From Dysgonamonadaceae bacterium (GTDB lineage Bacteria; Bacteroidota; Bacteroidia; Bacteroidales; Azobacteroidaceae), in contig JAISNS010000196.1 of NCBI GenBank assembly GCA_031276105.1, forward strand, positions 1 through 6,250: a stretch of 6,250 nucleotides of DNA, written 5' to 3'. The first letter of the stretch is position 1. The number at the start of each line of letters is the position of its first letter. The position numbers and the translations under genes are program-made. Shown here piece after piece: positions 1-5,980 of the stretch. The notes beneath the pieces are model-generated. The model did not search any database and was not told the origin of the DNA. It worked only from the letters and a program-made list of their open reading frames with translations.

Positions 1-25
1 ATACTACTAAAATCTTTTTTTTCAT
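1..25 (-). CDS. Start of a divergent secreted-protein gene (partial, paralogous N-terminus)
   Basis: On the minus strand an ATG at 25-23 opens a frame reading MKKKILVV before the window ends. The plus-strand gene at 315 begins MKKKILVL, and the two leaders and first codons align almost base for base: one substitution (GTA versus TTA, codon 8) in the 25 visible coding bases. The Lys-rich start followed by hydrophobic residues is what a Sec signal peptide looks like. I infer a paralog of the plus-strand TIG/LamG protein, transcribed divergently from the same palindromic intergenic region. Only 8 codons are visible, so neither length nor domains can be judged. It could also be a truncated duplicate. 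The leader has no Shine-Dalgarno box, matching the other genes here. Confidence 0.6.
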
Positions 26-60
26 TGTAATTGTTGTTTATAATTTATAATACTTATTTC

Positions 61-119
61 CTAATTCTAACGCCGTCAGGCGTATCCTGTGAATAACCCC
101 CGGATTTATCCGGGGGTAA
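61..119 (+). repeat. REP-like repeat unit, left copy (59-bp core)
   Basis: This 59-bp block recurs without mismatch as the reverse complement of 219-277. In order it holds CTAATTCTA, a mini-palindrome ACGCC-GTCA-GGCGT (70-83), TATCCTGTGAATAA, then the GC-rich hairpin CCCCCGGAT/ATCCGGGGG. Such combinations of small imperfect palindromes in intergenic DNA are typical of REP/BIME-type dispersed repeats. The family assignment is an inference, because only this locus is visible. The unit may continue inward to about 160, since 120-160 and the reverse complement of 178-218 are recognisably similar although diverged. Confidence 0.65.
96..117. repeat. GC-rich hairpin, left arm
   Basis: Inverted repeat ACCCCCGGAT-TT-ATCCGGGGGT: 10-bp arms, nearly all G/C, around a 2-nt centre, so in practice a 4-6 nt loop. 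No T-tract follows on either strand, so it is not a canonical intrinsic terminator. It would lie inside the leader only if transcription started upstream of it. It is probably the structural core of a REP-like unit. Confidence 0.8.
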
Positions 120-139
120 ACGCAGCCTCTCCCCAGATG

Positions 140-197
140 AACGCCGGAGGCGTCACCCTATCGTTTTCTGATAAAAGGGCAACGCCATCCGGCGTTC
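140..197. repeat. ACGCC/GGCGT mini-palindromes in the centre of the inverted repeat
   Basis: Two short palindromes lie in the spacer: AACGCCGGAGGCGTC (140-154) and AACGCCATCCGGCGTTC (181-197). A half-site AACGCC follows at 211-216. With the copies at 70-83 and 255-269 this makes four ACGCC-Nx-GGCGT units in 200 bp, with loops of 3 to 5 nt. The variable loops and conserved arms fit folding DNA or RNA better than a fixed protein operator. Their role is unknown. Confidence 0.6.
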
Positions 198-218
198 GCG
201 GAGGGGGAAGAACGCCGC

Positions 219-277
219 TTACCCCCGGATAAATCCGGGGGTTATTCACAGGATACGCCTGACGGCGTTAGAATTAG
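219..277 (-). repeat. REP-like repeat unit, right copy (59-bp core, inverted)
   Basis: This is an exact inverted copy of 61-119, ending 37 nt before the ATG of the plus-strand gene. It contains the hairpin at 221-242 and the ACGCC-TGAC-GGCGT mini-palindrome at 255-269. Because the flanking gene starts have drifted by several changes while this core has not, the core was either copied recently (gene conversion between arms) or is under constraint. Confidence 0.65.
221..242. repeat. GC-rich hairpin, right arm
   Basis: Mirror copy of the left-arm hairpin: ACCCCCGGAT-AA-ATCCGGGGGT with 10-bp arms. It lies 73 nt upstream of the start codon at 315. There is no T-tract after it. If transcribed it would form a very stable stem in the 5' leader. 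If the promoter lies downstream of it, as the AT-rich stretch 278-314 suggests, it would be non-transcribed flanking DNA. Confidence 0.8.
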
Positions 278-290
278 AAATTAAGAATTA

Positions 291-298
291 TAAATTTA
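291..298 (+). promoter_or_regulatory. Weak candidate -7 box for the plus-strand surface-protein gene
   Basis: TAAATTTA differs from the Bacteroidota -7 consensus TAnnTTTG only at the last base. It sits in the AT-rich stretch between the repeat core and the ATG at 315. No TTG at the expected -33 position was seen, and the implied leader would be only about 10 nt. The mirrored copy before the minus-strand gene lacks one T and matches less well. The site is tentative. Confidence 0.2.
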
Positions 299-314
299 TA
301 AACAACAAATTACA

Positions 315-2087
315 ATGAAAAAAAAGATTTTAGTATTATTATCAGTTGCGCTTGCTTTAAGCGCTAACCTGCGCGCCCAGGTCACTATTGGCGGTTTAAA
401 TGCTCCCAAGGCCGGCGCAATCCTGGATTTGAACAGCGACGCGAAAGGCGGATTAGTCCTCTCGAATGTAGGCATTGATAACCCGGCAGCAATTCCCACC
501 GGTTTTCCGGGCGTGACGCCGGAAAACACGGACGCTGCCAGAGCCGGATTAAAAGGCGCACTGGTTTATAACACAAACGAAAATACCTGTATCGGCATTC
601 ACGCATGGAACGGAAATTATTGGGAACGAATAGCTTCCTCCCGAAAAAGCACGGGCGATCCCCTCTACATCTCCTCCAGTACGACAAATGCGATCGGAGG
701 CGACAACATTGAGTTTACGGTCAATACCTCAGCAAAAACCTACGCATGGTATATCAACAAAAACGGCGCGGGCTACGAATACTTTGGCGTGACAACAGAG
801 CCGAAACTGTTAGCAGCCATTCCTGCCGGCACAATCAAGCTAAAAGTGATTACCGACAATTGCCACGTACTGGAAGAAAGCAACGAAGTAACCCTGCAAC
901 CGGAGAGCCTTTCGCCCAATTTCGGAAGCGTTGTCGGAGGCAATACTATTTACATTTACGGAGATTTCCCGTATGTATCAACGGAGGATTATGTCCAAGA
1001 CGGCCTGGTTGTCCACTACGATGGAATTAACAATACGGGAGGAGGCGACAAATATCACTCGACAACGGCTACAACATGGAAAAACCTGGCTGGCAGCGGT
1101 GACGCAACGGTCAATGGCACCGGCGCGACCTGGACAAGCAACGGCATTACCTTGACGGAAACCAGCTATGTTCAAACTCCTTATAAGCCGTCCGACAACA
1201 CGCCGTTTACATTTGAGGCGGTCACCCAATTAAATCCTATCGGACAGATATACATGTTTTTGGTGACAACATCGACCTACGACCCACTTCGCTATGGTTC
1301 GGCGTTTCCCGTGGAGATTGACAATCGTATAAACGTGACGCAACGAAACAACAATTGCAACTGCACTATCTACCCCAACTCCCCATACGCGGATGGGAGC
1401 ATTATTGTGTCGGTTTTGTCTAATTCTGTTAGCGGCAATATCAAGTATCATTCCAATGGTGTTTTGGTATATGATGATGTTAATTTGCCGGGTACGGTAA
1501 CACACTCGAATAATATTCGCCTGAACGGGACTAACGATGGCTCTTATATGGGAATGAGTGTGCCATACCGCTCATTGCGAGTTTACAATCGTGAGTTGAC
1601 CTCTGCTGAGATTGCCCAAAACGCAGCGGTTGACCAGATTCGCTATCTGGCGCCGCCAACCGTAACTGTCGGCGGCATTCCCTGTACCGAGGTAGCCGTT
1701 CTTTCGCCTAATTTCCTGATGTGCAAAGTTCCGGCTTCGACAACCGGCCTCGGACGGAAGAACGTCGAAATAACAATCGGCGGCAGTACTTTAACTTTAG
1801 ACGGCGCTTATGAATACGTAGATCCTATTAACGCTTTTTACGTTAGCCATATCGCTCCGATTATCGGCTCGCAAGGAGACGAGTTAACCCTTACCGGTAA
1901 CAAATTCGAGGAAATAGTCGAAGTGAAAGTCGGTGATACAATTTGTTCGACAATTATAGACCACACTGGCGCCGATGGCACGGATACCTGTAAGTTTACT
2001 CTTCCGGTTCTTACAGGCGAAGTGGATATCACGATAAGAACAAGCAGCAAAACCTACCGGTTTGCCAAAGTATTTGAATACAAATAA
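315..2087 (+). CDS. Secreted TIG/IPT and LamG-domain surface protein
   Basis: The product is 590 aa and probably a surface or extracellular binding protein; its ligand is unknown. Residues 1-21 are a Sec signal peptide (MKKK, hydrophobic core, likely cleavage at RA|Q). Residues 22-110 resemble the N-terminal module common in Bacteroidota surface proteins (QVTIGG...AGAILDL...GGLVLSNV). About 113-195 looks Ig-like. Residues 198-218 (LSPNFGSVVGGNTIYIYGDF) are the first half of a TIG domain. About 225-445 is LamG/concanavalin-like (DGLVVHYDGINNTGGG near the start, LRVYNRELTSAEI near the end). Residues 447-502 (PPTVTVGGIPC...) complete the interrupted TIG domain, and 507-589 is a second TIG. Cys pairs 457/470 and 544/559 occupy matching places in the two TIG domains. 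There is no lipobox, membrane anchor or recognisable type IX secretion C-terminal domain. The start is fixed by the signal peptide and by its match to the divergent gene. No Shine-Dalgarno is visible. Domain calls come from motif reading only. Confidence 0.85.
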   Translation: MKKKILVLLSVALALSANLRAQVTIGGLNAPKAGAILDLNSDAKGGLVLSNVGIDNPAAIPTGFPGVTPENTDAARAGLKGALVYNTNENTCIGIHAWNGNYWERIASSRKSTGDPLYISSSTTNAIGGDNIEFTVNTSAKTYAWYINKNGAGYEYFGVTTEPKLLAAIPAGTIKLKVITDNCHVLEESNEVTLQPESLSPNFGSVVGGNTIYIYGDFPYVSTEDYVQDGLVVHYDGINNTGGGDKYHSTTATTWKNLAGSGDATVNGTGATWTSNGITLTETSYVQTPYKPSDNTPFTFEAVTQLNPIGQIYMFLVTTSTYDPLRYGSAFPVEIDNRINVTQRNNNCNCTIYPNSPYADGSIIVSVLSNSVSGNIKYHSNGVLVYDDVNLPGTVTHSNNIRLNGTNDGSYMGMSVPYRSLRVYNRELTSAEIAQNAAVDQIRYLAPPTVTVGGIPCTEVAVLSPNFLMCKVPASTTGLGRKNVEITIGGSTLTLDGAYEYVDPINAFYVSHIAPIIGSQGDELTLTGNKFEEIVEVKVGDTICSTIIDHTGADGTDTCKFTLPVLTGEVDITIRTSSKTYRFAKVFEYK

Positions 2088-2121
2088 TTTAATCAAGAAC
2101 TAAAAGCTAAAAGTTACGCAA

Positions 2122-2157
2122 AGCGGCTGTCTCCAAAGTAATTTCGAGGCAGTCGCT
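2122..2157. terminator. Candidate bidirectional terminator between convergent genes
   Basis: AGCGGCTGTCTC (2122-2133) can pair over all 12 positions with GAGGCAGTCGCT (2146-2157), counting two G-U pairs, around a 12-nt loop. It lies 34 nt after the plus-strand stop and 2 nt beyond the minus-strand stop of the lipoprotein gene, which is where a shared terminator would be expected. The following tract is weak on both strands (TATTTAA on plus; no T run directly after the stem on minus), so efficiency is uncertain. Confidence 0.55.
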
Positions 2158-2159
2158 AT

Positions 2160-3212
2160 TTAATGCTCCCCACTCCCCTGCATATCCAGTATCCGGTTGT
2201 TTTGGATGCGTTGTTGCAATAGCGATACATATTCATTAGCCCACGTTTTTTCTTCTGTGTCGGCGGGAAAATATTCTTTCGCCTTTTCCGCCCAGTGTTG
2301 GGCGGTTGCCAATTTATCCTGCATTTCATTGGCTATGGCGATATTATTAGCTAATTTAGCTTTCCCCGTATTTCTTGATTCTCTGTCGAATAAATCTAAC
2401 CATAAGGATTCGGCTTGCTCCCATTTCCCTCTGCGCGAGTAACTGAAGGCTTCTTTCATCCGCGAATGGCTTCCGGTATAAATAATGCGTTCCTGTGTCG
2501 TCCAGACCGGAAGGATGCGGGAAGCTATTTTTTCGCCCATGCGGTAGGCCAACTCTTCAATTAAGGATTCCGGCAATGTTTTGAGGAAAGTCAACGCATT
2601 GGTTACAAGGGTGTTTTTATCTACGATGCTGTCACTTAACGCAAAAGAGATGCCCGGCTCCCGCTTTTCGGACGGATAAATGGTACACAGGAGTGCGGCC
2701 TTCACTTTATTGCTCACAAAAACAGACAGGTAGTTGCCGGACAATTCGATCGCATTGGTTTTTACTTCTTCTTCCAACGCAAATAAAAGCCGGTCGATGG
2801 AAATAACCGCATCAAAATCATATACATCAAACAGTTCATCTTTAAACGTTTCCGGCAACGGAATCCCGGTCATCCATTCTTTGTCTTTCCTGACCGGATG
2901 CCGGTAGAGCGAAATGTTGTCGAAAAAATGGGCGGCTTCGATGGTCGTACAAAGCGCTTCCACCGTAATCAGGGACATTGAATCCAAATCCAGTGCATAA
3001 TTGCTTACTAATGTGTCGTTATAAATCCGCCTGACGCCGATGTCGTTGGGTTGCGGCGCCGTATTATTGACAACTATGATGTGATCGACCTTTCCGGGCA
3101 AGGCGGTGGGAGCGGGTTCCAACACTTCAATCGCTAACGGGTAAATGCCCGAACAGGCGGTAACGGTAAGTAAAAGCGCCCCTGCAAGCCATTCTTTCAA
3201 TCGCGCTTTCAT
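2160..3212 (-). CDS. Lipoprotein with C-terminal TPR-like helices (DUF6340-like)
   Basis: The product is 350 aa. Residues 1-20 are a lipoprotein signal peptide: MKARLKEW, hydrophobic core, lipobox VTAC with Cys20 as the lipidation site. The residues after the Cys (SGIY) lack the acidic surface-export signature known in Bacteroidetes, so a periplasm-facing location is more likely. The segment IEVLEPAP just after the signal, the overall length and the C-terminal TPR-like region resemble the DUF6340 family of Bacteroidetes; I recognise this from memory and with moderate certainty. Helical repeats are visible at about 252-275 (GKWEQAESLWLDLF) and 284-315 (KLATAQHWAEKAKEYF). Its function is unknown. 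I chose the ATG at 3212 over an upstream start at 3320 because the lipobox fits only the short form and the long form would overlap valS by 107 nt. The start follows the valS stop by 1 nt (TAATATG), implying operon expression and translational coupling. Confidence 0.82.
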   Translation of the reverse strand: MKARLKEWLAGALLLTVTACSGIYPLAIEVLEPAPTALPGKVDHIIVVNNTAPQPNDIGVRRIYNDTLVSNYALDLDSMSLITVEALCTTIEAAHFFDNISLYRHPVRKDKEWMTGIPLPETFKDELFDVYDFDAVISIDRLLFALEEEVKTNAIELSGNYLSVFVSNKVKAALLCTIYPSEKREPGISFALSDSIVDKNTLVTNALTFLKTLPESLIEELAYRMGEKIASRILPVWTTQERIIYTGSHSRMKEAFSYSRRGKWEQAESLWLDLFDRESRNTGKAKLANNIAIANEMQDKLATAQHWAEKAKEYFPADTEEKTWANEYVSLLQQRIQNNRILDMQGSGEH

Positions 3213-3213
3213 A

Positions 3214-5835
3214 TTACCGGAGATTTGCAATGCTTTCCTGCAACGATTTGATTTTGCTTTCGGCGTCGGCCTGTTTTTTCCGTTCGTTTTCAATGACTTT
3301 TTCCGGCGCTTTCGAAACAAAGTGTTCGTTGTTCAGCTTATTCAGTACCGAAGTAAGGAAGCCCTGTTGATAGGTTAGTTCTTCCAGCAACTTGGCGCGT
3401 TCTTCTTCCCGGTTGATGTTGCTTGCCATGGGAACGGCAAACTCGGTGGTTTTCACGAGAAACGAAACGGCTCCCGGCGTTTTTTCGGCTACCGGTTCGA
3501 TGGCCGACAAGTTGGCGGTCTTTATCAAAACCGGATCGCACGCCGGACGGTATTCCCCGATTACCTGTAAAACCAGCGGTTCCTTAACGGGAATATTCTT
3601 TTGCGTGCGGATTGTCCGGATGTTGGCAACGATCGCTTTCACCTGTTCAAAATCTTCCATGATATTTTCTGTTTTCTCATCCCTGTTGCTTTCGGGCATA
3701 GCCGAAATCATGATACTTTCGCCGTCGTTCCGTTCTTCCAGCGCCTGCCACAATTCTTCGGTAATGAAGGGCATAAACGGGTGAAGCAAACGCAATAAGG
3801 CGTCGAAGAAAGCGATCGTTGTCCGGTACGTTTGCTCATCTACCGGCTGTTGAAATCCGGGTTTAACTATTTCGAGGTACCAGGAAGAAAATTCGTCCCA
3901 AAACAGTTTGTAAACGTCCATCAACGCTTCCGAGATGCGGTATTTATCGAAAGATTCGTTGACGCTTTCGATTGTCTGCGTCAGTTGCGTTTCAAACCAG
4001 CGTCCGGCAATCGCAGCGGCTTCCGGCTGAGGAATAGCGGCCGTTTCCCACCCTTTAATCAAGCGGAAAGCGTTCCATATTTTGTTGTTAAAATTCCTGC
4101 CCTGCTCGCAAAGCGCTTCATCGAACAAAATATCGTTTCCGGCAGGCGCCGAAAGCATCAATCCCATCCTTACGCCGTCGGCGCCATAACGGGCAATCAA
4201 ATCGAGCGGTTCGGGCGAATTTCCCAAGGATTTGCTCATCTTCCGTCCGGTTTTGTCGCGGACAATGCCGGTCAGGTAAACATTGCGAAAGCAGGGCTTT
4301 TTGCGGTATTCATAGCCGGCCATGATCATGCGGGCGACCCAGAAAAACAAAATGTCGGGCCCTGTAACCAAATCGCTCGTCGGATAATAATAGGCAATGT
4401 CGCTGTTATCGGGATTCTTGATGCCGTCGAACACGGAAATCGGCCACAGCCAACTGGAAAACCACGTATCCAGCACATCCTCGTCTTGTCGGAGGTCGCT
4501 CGGTTGCAGGCTATTGTTTCCCGTTTGCTTGCGGGCTAAGAGCAAGGCCTTTTCCGGCGTTTCGGCAACCACATATCCGCCCTGCGGCAGAAAGTAAGCC
4601 GGAATCCGGTGTCCCCACCACAGTTGGCGGGAAATGCACCAGTCTTTGATGTTTTCCATCCAGTGGCGATACGTATTTTTGAATTTGGCCGGAATCAGGC
4701 GGATGGTATCGTTCATTACCGCTTCCAGCGCTGGTTGGGCTAAGGTTTCCATTTTCAGGAACCATTGCATGGAGAGTTTGGGTTCGATTGGGACGTTGGT
4801 GCGTTCCGAAAAGCCGACTTTATTTTCGTATGCTTCCGTTTTTTCCATCAGTCCGGCGGCTTCCAAGTCTTTTACGATTTGGCGGCGAACGGCGAACCGG
4901 TCTTGTCCTTCGTATTGCAGGCCATGGTGATTGAGCGTTCCGTCGTCGTTGAAAATATCAATAACTTCCAGGCCATATTTTTCGCCCAGCATGTAGTCGT
5001 TTACGTCGTGGGCGGGGGTCACTTTCAGGCAGCCGGTTCCAAATTCGGCGTCCACATAATCGTCTTCGATGATGGGCGCTTCGCGGTTGACGAGCGGAAC
5101 AATCACCTTTTTCCCTTTCAAACGGCTGTTTTTCGGATCGTTCGGATTGATACAGACGGCTGTATCTCCCATGATCGTTTCCGGGCGAGTGGTGGCGACG
5201 ACCGCGTAACCGTCTTCTCCCACAATTTGATAACGGAGGTAATAAAGGTTGCCTTGCTGTTCGCGGTAATTCACTTCCTCGTCCGAAAGCGCCGTTTGCG
5301 CAGCCGGATCCCAGTTCACCATCCGCACGCCGCGGTAGATAAGTCCTTTGTTGTAAAGATCGACAAAGGTTTGGACAACGCTTTCCGACCGTTTTTCGTC
5401 CATCGTGAAGCAGGTGCGTTCCCAATCGCAACCGGCGCCGAGCTTCTTCAACTGTTCGAGGATGAGGCCTCCATGTTTGCGCGTCCAGTCCCAGGCATGT
5501 TCGAGGAACTGCTCGCGGGTCAGGTCGCTTTTTTTAATTCCTTCCTGCGACAGTTTGCCCACCACTTTGGCTTCCGTCGCGATGGAGGCATGGTCGGTTC
5601 CCGGCGTCCAGCAGGCATTTTTCCCCATCATCCGTGCGCGGCGAACGAGTATATCCTGAATGGTATTGTTCAGCATGTGTCCCATGTGGAGCACTCCGGT
5701 AACGTTGGGCGGGGGAATAACAATCGTATAAGGTTCGCGTTGATCGGGTTCGGAATGAAAGAAACCCTTTTCCATCCAGTAGCGGTACCATTTATCTTCC
5801 ACGTCCGCCGGATTGTACTTCGATGCAATATTCAT
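3214..5835 (-). CDS. valS: Valine--tRNA ligase
   Basis: Cytoplasmic class I aminoacyl-tRNA synthetase that charges tRNA(Val) with valine using ATP and hydrolyses mischarged Thr-tRNA(Val). The 873-aa product is full length for the family. Visible motifs: [13 protein letters not shown] with the HIGH signature at 50-53; the CP1 editing domain with [10 protein letters not shown] (215-224) and TPAHDVND (273-280, His276/Asp277); [15 protein letters not shown] (399-413); [10 protein letters not shown] (456-465); and KMSKS at 532-536 in [14 protein letters not shown]. An anticodon-binding domain follows (about 610-770), then a charged C-terminal coiled-coil tRNA-binding arm (about 803-873). No frameshift or missing catalytic residue was seen. 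The start ATG at 5835 gives the family-typical [17 protein letters not shown]. An in-frame TTG at 5877 overlaps the promoter -7 box and is therefore rejected. valS leads a two-gene operon with the lipoprotein gene immediately downstream. Confidence 0.98.
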   Translation of the reverse strand: MNIASKYNPADVEDKWYRYWMEKGFFHSEPDQREPYTIVIPPPNVTGVLHMGHMLNNTIQDILVRRARMMGKNACWTPGTDHASIATEAKVVGKLSQEGIKKSDLTREQFLEHAWDWTRKHGGLILEQLKKLGAGCDWERTCFTMDEKRSESVVQTFVDLYNKGLIYRGVRMVNWDPAAQTALSDEEVNYREQQGNLYYLRYQIVGEDGYAVVATTRPETIMGDTAVCINPNDPKNSRLKGKKVIVPLVNREAPIIEDDYVDAEFGTGCLKVTPAHDVNDYMLGEKYGLEVIDIFNDDGTLNHHGLQYEGQDRFAVRRQIVKDLEAAGLMEKTEAYENKVGFSERTNVPIEPKLSMQWFLKMETLAQPALEAVMNDTIRLIPAKFKNTYRHWMENIKDWCISRQLWWGHRIPAYFLPQGGYVVAETPEKALLLARKQTGNNSLQPSDLRQDEDVLDTWFSSWLWPISVFDGIKNPDNSDIAYYYPTSDLVTGPDILFFWVARMIMAGYEYRKKPCFRNVYLTGIVRDKTGRKMSKSLGNSPEPLDLIARYGADGVRMGLMLSAPAGNDILFDEALCEQGRNFNNKIWNAFRLIKGWETAAIPQPEAAAIAGRWFETQLTQTIESVNESFDKYRISEALMDVYKLFWDEFSSWYLEIVKPGFQQPVDEQTYRTTIAFFDALLRLLHPFMPFITEELWQALEERNDGESIMISAMPESNRDEKTENIMEDFEQVKAIVANIRTIRTQKNIPVKEPLVLQVIGEYRPACDPVLIKTANLSAIEPVAEKTPGAVSFLVKTTEFAVPMASNINREEERAKLLEELTYQQGFLTSVLNKLNNEHFVSKAPEKVIENERKKQADAESKIKSLQESIANLR

Positions 5836-5866
5836 TTTGAGATTATATGTTTTTATGAATGAAGTG

Positions 5867-5874
5867 CAAAAATA
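5867..5874 (-). promoter_or_regulatory. valS promoter -7 box
   Basis: On the minus strand TATTTTTG matches the Bacteroidota housekeeping -7 consensus TAnnTTTG at every fixed position. Transcription would start near 5860, giving a leader of about 25 nt before the valS ATG at 5835. No clear TTG stands at the usual -33 distance; TTAAT at about 16-19 nt upstream is the nearest candidate. The short leader leaves no room for a T-box riboswitch. Confidence 0.6.
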
Positions 5875-5896
5875 CAAAAGAGTTTGGAATTAATCG

Positions 5897-5913
5897 TTTT
5901 GTTGTGAACAAAA
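5897..5913. promoter_or_regulatory. Palindrome upstream of the valS promoter (possible operator)
   Basis: TTTTGTT-GTG-AACAAAA is a perfect inverted repeat with 7-bp arms and a 3-nt spacer. It is centred about 45 bp upstream of the predicted valS transcription start, where an activator or other dimeric regulator could bind. It is not followed by a T-run on the minus strand, so it does not look like a terminator for the upstream gene. Short AT-rich palindromes arise by chance, so this is only a candidate. Confidence 0.3.
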
Positions 5914-5946
5914 TTATGCGGCGCCATCCGTATCACCTGCGTTCCA

Positions 5947-5963
5947 TTGCGCAACGGGCGCAA
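5947..5963. terminator. Short hairpin after the nuclease-type gene (weak terminator candidate)
   Basis: TTGCGC-AACGG-GCGCAA forms a 6-bp GC-rich stem with a 5-nt loop, located 18-34 nt past the minus-strand stop at 5981. On the minus strand the T-run (TTTTTTT) comes before the stem instead of after it, so this is not a standard intrinsic terminator. It is the only stem-loop close to that gene's 3' end apart from the palindrome at 5897. Confidence 0.25.
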
Positions 5964-5980
5964 AAAAACTTGATTTGATA

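Larger units (their letters stand above)
1..339. repeat. Large head-to-head inverted repeat (near-palindrome) between divergent genes
   Basis: The left arm (1-119) is the reverse complement of the right arm (219-339). The inner 59 bp (61-119 versus 219-277) are identical. The outer parts (1-60 versus 278-339) differ by 4 substitutions and two 1-nt indels, and include the start codons of both divergent genes. The 99-bp centre (120-218) is also weakly symmetric around 169-170: both halves carry a run of Cs followed by GAACGCCGGA and a GGCGT. This could form a cruciform. The arrangement suggests an inverted duplication of a leader plus gene start, or two repeat units inserted tail to tail. No transposase, target-site duplication or recombinase site was seen, so it is not called an insertion sequence. 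Confidence 0.9.

Noticed and set aside
120..218. Invertible (phase-variable) promoter between the inverted repeats
   Set aside because: Inversion across the arms would flip only the 99-bp centre, which has no convincing TAnnTTTG promoter, and the leaders lie in the arms themselves. No recombinase gene is visible. Flipping would be nearly neutral for both genes.
61..277. CRISPR array
   Set aside because: The repeated units are inverted, palindromic and irregularly spaced, with no direct repeats separated by unique spacers and no cas genes.
385..687. 100-aa minus-strand frame inside the surface-protein gene
   Set aside because: Arg- and Cys-rich composition typical of a shadow frame. The plus-strand frame has a signal peptide and domain structure.
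2000..2087. Type IX secretion C-terminal sorting domain on the surface protein
   Set aside because: The C-terminus is the last strand region of the second TIG domain and ends in KVFEYK, without the typical sorting-domain motifs.
3213..3320. N-terminal extension of the lipoprotein gene to 3320 (386 aa)
   Set aside because: The extension is Lys/Arg-rich, overlaps valS by 107 nt and would bury the lipoprotein signal peptide internally.
3832..4539. 235-aa open frame on the plus strand
   Set aside because: Also antisense to valS, with no family-like motifs and no promoter or leader of its own.
4765..5862. 365-aa open frame on the plus strand
   Set aside because: It lies entirely antisense to valS, whose motifs are intact from HIGH through KMSKS. 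It shows no recognisable domain or signal and is best explained as a codon-bias shadow.
5920..5963. Degenerate extra copy of the ACGCC/GGCGT repeat near the nuclease-type gene
   Set aside because: It shares only short pieces (GGATGGCG, GAACGC) in a different arrangement; this is too little to call a repeat copy.
5836..5980. T-box riboswitch upstream of valS
   Set aside because: The predicted leader is only about 25 nt and there is no T-box sequence or antiterminator-like structure.
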